NCBI GenBank assembly: GCA_041484115.1
Contig: JBGPHA010000006.1
Location: 1 to 19,874, forward strand
Direction: 5' to 3'
DNA from: ASMP01 sp041484115
Lineage (GTDB): Archaea > Nanobdellota > Nanobdellia > Pacearchaeales > GW2011-AR1
Length of the DNA stretch: 19,874 nt
The notes below the pieces were generated by a model. It was not told the origin of the DNA. It searched no databases and saw only the letters and a program-made list of their open reading frames with translations. The position numbers and the translations under genes were made by a program. Position 1 is the stretch's first letter. Each line of letters opens with the position of its first letter. Positions 14,112 through 19,874 of this stretch are shown one piece after another.

Positions 14112-14279
14112 ATGCAGGTAAAAATAACTTGTCCAAAATGTGGATCAACAAAAGTGGATATAGTGGCAGAAGAAGGAAACCCCTTACCTCTGTACAAATG
14201 TAGCAATTGCGGATATAAACATAGCTTGTTCCCACAATTTGGAAATAAAGAAAAAAAAGAAGACGAGGATTTAGAGTAA
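14112..14279 (+). CDS. 55-residue zinc-ribbon protein between gyrB and gyrA
   Basis: The product starts MQVKITCPKCGSTKVDIVAE and contains a second knuckle, YKCSNCGYKH. The four cysteines (CPKC at 7-10 and CSNC at 30-33) form a rubredoxin-like zinc ribbon of the kind used to bind nucleic acid or protein partners. The tail is acidic (KEDEDLE). The ATG comes two bases after the gyrB stop, and the next gene begins immediately after this stop, so it is co-translated. The function is unknown. Similar ribbons occur in transcription factors, but the flanking sequence does not match TFS or RPB9 closely. Confidence 0.75.
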   Translation: MQVKITCPKCGSTKVDIVAEEGNPLPLYKCSNCGYKHSLFPQFGNKEKKEDEDLE

Positions 14280-14540
14280 ATGGGAAAATTAACAACACCT
14301 GACTGGATTTTGAAGGGAGAGAAAGCACCCTCTAAAAAGAAAAAAGGAAAAACCTACAGGATAAAAAAATGTCCTAACTGCGGAAGCACTGAAGTTGCTA
14401 TTGTTCTTGTTGGCGAGGAAGGTAAGAGGGCAGATAACTGGGAATGCAAATCTTGTAAGTGGAGAGGTAGAAATATAGAAGAGAAAGAGCTCACAGAAGA
14501 CGAGTTTCTTGAGCATTTAGAAAAAATGGCAGGGAAATAA
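14280..14540 (+). CDS. 86-residue zinc-ribbon protein between gyrB and gyrA
   Basis: A basic N-terminus (TPDWILKGEKAPSKKKKGKT) is followed by CPNC at 31-34 and CKSC at 56-59, a four-cysteine zinc ribbon, with a central ADNWECKSCKWRGR block. The acidic C-terminal helix has ELTEDEFLEHLEKM. The architecture of basic arm, ribbon and acidic helix suggests a nucleic-acid or protein adaptor. The ATG directly follows the stop of the first zinc-ribbon gene, and gyrA begins three bases after this stop. I have an impression of similar proteins in DPANN genomes but cannot name a function. Position inside the gyrase operon hints at work connected to gyrase or transcription, which is inference only. Confidence 0.78.
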   Translation: MGKLTTPDWILKGEKAPSKKKKGKTYRIKKCPNCGSTEVAIVLVGEEGKRADNWECKSCKWRGRNIEEKELTEDEFLEHLEKMAGK

Positions 14541-14543
14541 AAA

Positions 14544-16997
14544 ATGACAGAAGAAAATAAAATAGAAAATAACGAAACAAGTGAGAAAGGCGTTCTGAAT
14601 GCAGAAATCTCTGAAGAGATGAAAAAAGCATATCTAGATTATGCAATGTCAGTCATAGTTGCTCGTGCTCTACCATCGATTGAAGATGGCTTGAAGCCTG
14701 TTCAGAGAAGAATCCTTTACAGCATGAACTTGATGGGTTTGAAACCTGGGAGCCAGACAAAAAAATCTGCGAGGATTGTAGGAGATGTTATAGGTAAATT
14801 CCATCCACATGGAGATGTAGCCATTTACGATTCTCTTGTCAGGATGGCCCAAGAATTCAGCCTTCGATACCCTCTTGTTTTCGGGCAGGGAAATTTTGGT
14901 TCAATTGATGGAGATCCTCCAGCTGCTTACAGATATACCGAAGCAAAATTAATGCCTATATCCTCAGAACTATTACAAGACATAGAAAAAGAAACTGTAA
15001 AATTCACCCCAAATTTTGATAATTCTCTGAAAGAGCCAGAATTATTGCCTGGAAAACTTCCTGCTTTAATGTTGAATGGAGCTTCTGGAATAGCTGTTGG
15101 TATGGCTACAAATATACCTCCACACAATCTTACAGAAGTTTGCGATGCAATTATAGCTTATATAAAAAATTCAGAAATAAGTATTGATGAACTTTTGGGA
15201 ATAGTGACTGGCCCCGATTTCCCTACAGGAGGATATGTCTCAGGGGATATGCTTGAATTGTATAAAACAGGAAAATCCCAACTTATTTTGAGAGGCAAGG
15301 TAACTACTGAAAGCCTAAAAAACAGGGAAGCAATAATCATTACCGAAATTCCATATATGCTCAATAAATCATCTCTCGTTGAACAGATTGCAGAGATGAT
15401 TCAGAAAAAAAAATTGAATGATATTTCTGATCTGAGAGATGAAAGTTCTAAAGGAAAAATAAGAATCGTTATAGAGCTGAGAAAAGGGGCTAATCCAAAG
15501 ATGGTTACGAATGCTCTTTACAAATACACAAGGCTTCAGGATTCTTTCAACGTGAATTTCCTTGCTTTGGTAAAAGGCCAACCGAAAATTCTCAACCTAA
15601 AAGAAGTATTGAAAGAATATGTAGAATATAGGAAAAAAATAATAACTGCGAGAACAAAATACGATTTGAAAAAGGCAGAAGACAGGCTTGAAATTGTTCT
15701 TGGGTTACTCATTGCTCTGAAAAGTATAGATGAGATCATAACTCTCATTAAGAAATCTAGAGGAGTTACAGAAGCTCTTGATGGCCTTACTAAAAACTTT
15801 AAACTCACAAGAAACCAGGCACAGGCTGTTCTTGAAACAAAGCTTCAACAGCTGACAACTCTAGAACAAGACAAATTAAAAAAAGAGAACCTAGAACTCA
15901 AAGAGAAAATAGCAGAGCTACAAACCATTCTTGGAGATATCAAAGAAGTTCTGAAAATAATTGTTAAAGAAGTTTCTGAACTCAAGAAAAATTATGGAGA
16001 TTCCAGAAGAACTTACGTGCTGCAAAGAATTTCAGAAATTTCAGAGAAAGATGTAATCCAGAAAAAAGAGGTAGTTGTGACTATTACAGAAAAAGGGTAC
16101 TGTAAGAGAATGGATGTCCAGTCTTATAAAGAACAGAAGCGCGGAGGTCGGGGAGTTATTGGAAGTAATCTGGCAACAGGCGATTTTGTAAAACAACTAA
16201 TCACTTGCTCTACTCATGATTATCTAATATTTTTTACTACGAGAGGGAGAGTTCTATGGCTCAAAACTTATGATATACCTGAGGCAGAGAAATACAGCAA
16301 AGGAAAAGCGCTTGCAAATCTCTTGAATCTGAAAGACGAAAACATAGCTAACGTAATATCTGTGAATAATTTTGAGGATTTCCTTTTCATGGCAACAAAA
16401 AGAGGAATTGTAAAGAAAATTTCTCTTGAAAACTTTTCAAATCCAAGAGCTTCTGGAATAAAAGCAATAAACCTTCCAAACGATAATTCTGATATTATGA
16501 TAGACGTGCACGTTGTCAAAAAAGGAGAAGAAGTTCTTCTGGCAACAAAGAAAGGACAAGCGATAAGATTTAATTCAGACGATATAAGGGCTATGGGAAG
16601 AGCTAGTTATGGAGTTACAGGAATAAAGCTTGAGAAAGACGATGAAGTCGTCAGCCTTGAGGTTTTAAAGAATCAAGCAATTTTAACAATCACGAAAAAT
16701 GGTTATGGAAAAAGAACTGCTGTAGAAGATTACAGAAAAACAGCGAGAGCAGGAAAAGGGGTCATCAATCTTAAGGTTACAGAGAAAACAGGAGACATAA
16801 TCACGACAGTTTCTGTAAGTTCTGAAGACAGCGTGATAATAACAACAGCAAAAGGGATGGTAATCAGAACTTCTTTGCAAAATATAAGAATAATGGGACG
16901 CGCTACACAAGGAGTTAGGATTGTAAAATTGCAACCAGGGGATTCTGTGACAGATTTAATCAAAGTCCCTGAAACTAATACAAATATCAAGGAATAA
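14544..16997 (+). CDS. gyrA: DNA gyrase subunit A
   Basis: The 817-residue protein is the cleavage and DNA-wrapping subunit of gyrase. The N-terminal half is the winged-helix/tower domain with YAMSVIVARALPSIEDGLKP and HPHGDVAIYD. The catalytic Tyr131 lies in AAYRYTEAKL, which forms the transient bond with the DNA 5' end. The position equal to E. coli Ser83 is Val92, and Asp87 is kept as Asp96. A coiled-coil region (about 360-480) precedes a beta-pinwheel with repeated blades such as MGRASYGV, TARAGKGVI and MGRATQGV. The GyrA box QKRGGRG at 531-537 marks true gyrase instead of topoisomerase IV. The about 20-residue polar N-terminal extension is not conserved. It is the last gene of the operon and converges with the minus-strand gene that ends at 17031. 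Confidence 0.96.
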   Translation: MTEENKIENNETSEKGVLNAEISEEMKKAYLDYAMSVIVARALPSIEDGLKPVQRRILYSMNLMGLKPGSQTKKSARIVGDVIGKFHPHGDVAIYDSLVRMAQEFSLRYPLVFGQGNFGSIDGDPPAAYRYTEAKLMPISSELLQDIEKETVKFTPNFDNSLKEPELLPGKLPALMLNGASGIAVGMATNIPPHNLTEVCDAIIAYIKNSEISIDELLGIVTGPDFPTGGYVSGDMLELYKTGKSQLILRGKVTTESLKNREAIIITEIPYMLNKSSLVEQIAEMIQKKKLNDISDLRDESSKGKIRIVIELRKGANPKMVTNALYKYTRLQDSFNVNFLALVKGQPKILNLKEVLKEYVEYRKKIITARTKYDLKKAEDRLEIVLGLLIALKSIDEIITLIKKSRGVTEALDGLTKNFKLTRNQAQAVLETKLQQLTTLEQDKLKKENLELKEKIAELQTILGDIKEVLKIIVKEVSELKKNYGDSRRTYVLQRISEISEKDVIQKKEVVVTITEKGYCKRMDVQSYKEQKRGGRGVIGSNLATGDFVKQLITCSTHDYLIFFTTRGRVLWLKTYDIPEAEKYSKGKALANLLNLKDENIANVISVNNFEDFLFMATKRGIVKKISLENFSNPRASGIKAINLPNDNSDIMIDVHVVKKGEEVLLATKKGQAIRFNSDDIRAMGRASYGVTGIKLEKDDEVVSLEVLKNQAILTITKNGYGKRTAVEDYRKTARAGKGVINLKVTEKTGDIITTVSVSSEDSVIITTAKGMVIRTSLQNIRIMGRATQGVRIVKLQPGDSVTDLIKVPETNTNIKE

Positions 16998-17030
16998 ATT
17001 TTATTATTTAAGAATTAGATATCTATTATC

Positions 17031-18245
17031 TTAACCACTTGCATTAAATGTGCCGTTAACTGTTTCATTAAATCCTATAATAGGAGTTGTTGTATTAACT
17101 GTTTCATTATTTGTTCCTGTTATCTGGTCAAAATCTTCTCCTAAGACCAAAAAGTCCCACCATGGCTTACTTGTTCCCAATAATTCTCCTGTTACTGGGT
17201 CAACTTGCCCTTCAACTTTAAGTTTTAATTTAAATATGCCAAGAAATTTTCCATGTTTGTTTGTTCTAATATTATAGACAACTCTCGTAATGTTACCATG
17301 TCTTATCTCTCTTAATTCTATTGTGAAGTTTGTTAAGTTTAATGCTTTCAGTCTTTCCAAAACAATCTGAGCTGCTTGGTCAGGCATTATTTTTATGTCT
17401 GTAACATTACCCCCAAATCTGGCTTTTAATCTGTATTCAGTTGTGTTTGTTTCTTCTTCTAAATTTACTCCATCTCCTGCGTCAACATCAATTTCCTTCC
17501 CTCTTATTTCATATTTTATTCTTTCTCTGACTTTTCCACCTTCTGTTCTATTCTCTACTTTTATTTTAACTTCTGCTTCTACCCCATCAGCACATTTTAT
17601 TTTCCTGTTGACTACTTCAACACTTTTTCCATCTTGTATATTTATTTGCCTTTCAATTTTGATAGTACAATTTCCTCTTGTTATTATCTCACTTGTTTTA
17701 ATTTTTGTTTTATTTTCATCTTTATTTTCTCTCTCATTTTTATTATCACTCATACTTCTATATTCTACACCTTGCCAAACCAAAATATTATTTTCATTGT
17801 TATAACTTCCAGTCAGTTTCCCCCCACCCGTTGAATTACCGATTATCATATTCCCGTCACAAACATATGAACCGATTTCTACGATATCTGAATGAGTCCA
17901 AGAGAAATGTCCGTTCTTAAAGCCTACACTCCAATATCCTAACACTACCCCATTTGTAGTGCCGTTTGAACTCACATTGAGACCGTTTTCATGTTGTTTT
18001 ACAGACCTAAAAGTTTTTCCAGAAATCTCATGGCAGGCATCGTTATTCTTATCATCTGTAATAGACCTGTTTGTTTCAGTATCGTTTGATACAGCAGAAT
18101 CGTTTATTGTATTGTTTATGGAATTATTTATTCCAGTATTGTTTGACGTTGTGTTATTTTCTCCACTTGCTAAAAGAATAGTGAAACTTAATAAAACACC
18201 AAATATAAGAAATGAAAATAACAGCAATAACCAAACCTTTTTCAT
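17031..18245 (-). CDS. secreted two-domain glycoprotein-like surface protein
   Basis: The 404-residue product starts with a signal peptide (MKKVWLLLLFSFLIFGVLLS) followed by an Asn/Thr/Ser linker (about 28-68). Residues of about 70-168 form a compact beta-barrel-like domain, ISGKTFRSV...LGYWSVGFKNGHFSWTHSDIVEIGSYVC...LVWQGVEYR, with Cys near its start and in YVC that could pair; it resembles META/lipocalin-like folds only in general pattern. A charged linker leads to residues of about 190-370, ending IMPDQAAQIVLERLKALN...GLFKLKLKVEGQVDPVTGELL...KPWWDFLVLG, which has a PepSY-like look. I recall this C-terminal domain from other DPANN secreted proteins. The final 30 residues are a sequon-rich tail (NETVN twice). 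No membrane anchor follows. A TATA box 25 nt before the start suggests a leaderless mRNA. Function unknown. Confidence 0.8.
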   Translation of the reverse strand: MKKVWLLLLFSFLIFGVLLSFTILLASGENNTTSNNTGINNSINNTINDSAVSNDTETNRSITDDKNNDACHEISGKTFRSVKQHENGLNVSSNGTTNGVVLGYWSVGFKNGHFSWTHSDIVEIGSYVCDGNMIIGNSTGGGKLTGSYNNENNILVWQGVEYRSMSDNKNERENKDENKTKIKTSEIITRGNCTIKIERQINIQDGKSVEVVNRKIKCADGVEAEVKIKVENRTEGGKVRERIKYEIRGKEIDVDAGDGVNLEEETNTTEYRLKARFGGNVTDIKIMPDQAAQIVLERLKALNLTNFTIELREIRHGNITRVVYNIRTNKHGKFLGIFKLKLKVEGQVDPVTGELLGTSKPWWDFLVLGEDFDQITGTNNETVNTTTPIIGFNETVNGTFNASG

Positions 18246-18266
18246 GAGATGTTATATAATTATATA

Positions 18267-18274
18267 TTTATAAA
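18267..18274 (-). promoter_or_regulatory. TATA box of the secreted protein gene
   Basis: TTTATAAA is centred about 25 nt before the minus-strand ATG at 18245. It covers the stop of the aIF2 gamma gene and predicts a leaderless mRNA. Confidence 0.6.
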
Positions 18275-19476
18275 ATCTCTCCCCAGCCTATAAGGCGCCA
18301 ATGTCCTTCAATATTTCTGGCTATTCCAGCATTATCTCCTTTAAGGGCAACTATTGGGATATTGAGGGAGAGTTCTATCTCATTTTTTGAAATCTTTTCA
18401 ATGGTTCCGACAGTTATGGTCGTGTTTATGCTAAGCATAAGCAATTCCTTGGTTTTTAATGGCTCTACTTTTTTCTTTATTCCAAGACCAAAAACTTCTT
18501 CAAATAGTTTTGATTCAAGTTTGATCTTATACTTTATTTCAGGAAGCCTCCCTTTCAGGGAAACCACACATCCTGTTAAAGAATCTGCCTTTGTCAGAAA
18601 TGGGTCAAGAGACGTTTCTATAGAAATGCTTGCTCCTGGTACAACAAAATCGACTGATTGTTCCCCTTTGTGTAGGGAGAGTATTTTTGTAGTAAGGGTT
18701 TTGTATATGAAAGCATTGTGTTTTTTCATGCTTATTCCAGGCTTTATCTCAATTTCATCCCCAATTTTTAAAGTTCCTCTTCTCAATATCCCCCCAAGAA
18801 CACCTCCTCTAATCTCCTGAATTTTTGTTCCAGGTCTATTTATATCAAAGCTCCTCGCAACGAGAAAAAAAGGATCTGATTCTGTATCTCTTTTTGGAAT
18901 TTCTATTCCAGCCAGGGCCATAAAAATTTTATCTAGGTTTATTTCTTGCTGCGCAGACACTGGAATAACAGGGGAATTTTCAGCCATTGTTCCTTTAAGA
19001 AAATCTTTTATTTCCTTATAGCTTTCCACAGCACGATTTTTATCAACTAGATCAATCTTATTCTGAACAACTATTATATTTTTTATTTTTTTTGCCTGTA
19101 GAGCCATAAAATGTTCTCTTGTCTGCGGTTTTATTCCTTCGTTTGCAGCAATGACTAGAATTGCAGCATCAATGACAGCAGCTCCTGATAACATGGTTGC
19201 CATAAGCATCTCGTGGCCAGGAGCGTCGATGAAGCTCACATATCTTAAAGGCTCGCACTTTTCACCCGCCGTCTTTTTATTGGAAAATATAGAACCACAT
19301 TTGTATATGATGGTTTCTGCATAGCCGAGTTTTATCGTAATCCCTCTTTTTAATTCCTCAGAGTGTGTATCTGTGAATTTTCCTGTAAGCTTGCTAAGAA
19401 GGGTTGTCTTCCCATGATCTATATGTCCGACAACTCCGACATTCAATTCTGGAAGATTTTTTATTTCATTTGACAT
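18268..19476 (-). CDS. eif2g: translation initiation factor aIF2 subunit gamma
   Basis: The 402-residue product is the GTPase subunit of aIF2, which brings initiator Met-tRNA to the small ribosomal subunit. G1 is GHIDHGKTT at 17-25, switch 1 has ELKRGITIKLGYAE, G3 is DAPGH at 84-88, G4 is NKID, and domains II and III follow (GGVLGGILRRGTLKIGDEIEIKPG; the end, GHWRLIGWGEIL). The length is close to the family norm of about 410. The zinc knuckle between switch 1 and G3 normally has two CxxC pairs; here only Cys60 and Cys74 remain, so zinc binding is probably lost. The alpha and beta subunits are not in the window. A TATA box centred 25 nt upstream predicts a leaderless mRNA. Confidence 0.96.
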   Translation of the reverse strand: MSNEIKNLPELNVGVVGHIDHGKTTLLSKLTGKFTDTHSEELKRGITIKLGYAETIIYKCGSIFSNKKTAGEKCEPLRYVSFIDAPGHEMLMATMLSGAAVIDAAILVIAANEGIKPQTREHFMALQAKKIKNIIVVQNKIDLVDKNRAVESYKEIKDFLKGTMAENSPVIPVSAQQEINLDKIFMALAGIEIPKRDTESDPFFLVARSFDINRPGTKIQEIRGGVLGGILRRGTLKIGDEIEIKPGISMKKHNAFIYKTLTTKILSLHKGEQSVDFVVPGASISIETSLDPFLTKADSLTGCVVSLKGRLPEIKYKIKLESKLFEEVFGLGIKKKVEPLKTKELLMLSINTTITVGTIEKISKNEIELSLNIPIVALKGDNAGIARNIEGHWRLIGWGEIL

Positions 19477-19497
19477 GAAAAATTAAAATAGGGAGAG

Positions 19498-19505
19498 TTT
19501 TTAAG
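19498..19505 (-). promoter_or_regulatory. TATA box of the aIF2 gamma gene
   Basis: Read on the minus strand, CTTAAAAA is centred about 25 nt before the ATG at 19476, the same spacing as for three other genes in the window. The rest of 19477-19588 is AT-rich spacer with T runs. Confidence 0.55.
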
Positions 19506-19588
19506 GGTTTTGAGTACTAAATATTAATTGCCAAAATTTTAGAACCCCTTTATTTTTCCATCTTTTTTTCTTGAAGGAAGGAAACTTT

Positions 19589-19874
19589 CTAAGTAAGTTC
19601 CTTTTTGACTTTCTTTATTATTTTGTCAATTAGATCTCTTGAATACCCCTTTTTTACTAATGCCCACCTCAGGGTCTTTTGAGCATATCCCTTTTTCAAA
19701 TTTTCTTTAATATAATCAATAAGTCTTTGATCATATTTTATTTCCCTCTCTATTTTAGGACTAATCTCTGTAATTTTCTCTTTTAACCCTTTTGTGGAAT
19801 CGGAGATATCTTTTCCAAAATTCTGGATTTTTCCCTTCATCTTTTCCATTTTCCTATAAGCTATCAAAACCAAT
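19589..19874 (-). CDS. small Lys-rich helical protein (possibly partial at its start)
   Basis: The frame is open from the window edge to a stop at 19589-19591. Possible starts are TTG at 19873 or ATG at 19849 (86 residues), or the gene may begin beyond the window. The N-terminal part is charged and probably a coiled coil (KGKIQNFGKDISDSTKG). The C-terminal part, IDYIKENLKKGYAQKTLRWALVKKGYSRDLIDKII, has two GY repeats and resembles a short YI..L.KGYS...I...L...GY motif that I recall at the ends of many DPANN proteins. There are no cysteines or membrane segment in the visible part. The function is unknown. Confidence 0.6.
   Translation of the reverse strand, partial: LVLIAYRKMEKMKGKIQNFGKDISDSTKGLKEKITEISPKIEREIKYDQRLIDYIKENLKKGYAQKTLRWALVKKGYSRDLIDKIIKKVKKELT

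Noticed and set aside
17016..17025. TAGATATCTA palindrome between the convergent gyrA and secreted protein genes
   Set aside because: Ten bases of AT-rich self-complementarity in a 33-base gap is easily chance; there is no clear hairpin with loop.

Overview
The window looks like a chromosomal segment of an AT-rich archaeon, most likely from the DPANN group (Woesearchaeota/Pacearchaeota-like). Archaeal markers are a gamma subunit of initiation factor aIF2, L7Ae, S28e, L24e, Kae1 and a Ygr210-type TGS GTPase. TATA boxes centred about 25 nt before start codons fit archaeal leaderless transcription. The DPANN placement rests on small compact genes, very Asn/Thr/Ser-rich surface proteins, a bacterial-type gyrase pair and a small basic protein that I recall from such genomes. 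It is an inference, not a proof.

Region 1 (1-7080) encodes the cell surface. The tail of one secreted protein is followed by three tightly spaced or overlapping secreted protein genes and then a membrane-anchored Ig-like protein. Two of the secreted proteins carry three arrays of exactly five ~52-residue propeller-type repeats. The largest protein also has a central domain paralogous to the whole gene at 312, and an Ig-like domain whose second copy seems to be split by a complete propeller array.

Region 2 (7085-9692) is a compact plus-strand run: a TGS-domain GTPase, a 172-residue stand-alone family X polymerase-like nucleotidyltransferase, a putative zincin metallopeptidase and a DUF192 protein. 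Region 3 (9693-10997) holds a 41-residue basic protein gene with a strong Shine-Dalgarno (SD) sequence, a T-rich spacer, and kae1.

Region 4 (10998-12101) is a ribosomal protein operon: L7Ae, S28e with a Gln-rich extension, an unrecognised 54-residue protein, L24e and a hairpin/U-run terminator. The L7Ae leader holds a 9-bp helix flanked by GA dinucleotides placed as in a kink-turn, the RNA motif L7Ae binds. It is my best candidate for an autoregulatory element here.

Region 5 (12102-16997) is a DNA gyrase operon, gyrB - zinc ribbon - zinc ribbon - gyrA, preceded by a promoter and an 11-bp inverted repeat. Region 6 (16998-19874) is on the minus strand: a secreted two-domain glycoprotein-like protein, aIF2 gamma with a half-lost zinc knuckle, and a partial small lysine-rich protein. 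I saw no tRNA, rRNA, CRISPR array, insertion sequence or transposase. No stretch of more than 300 bases lacks a gene.
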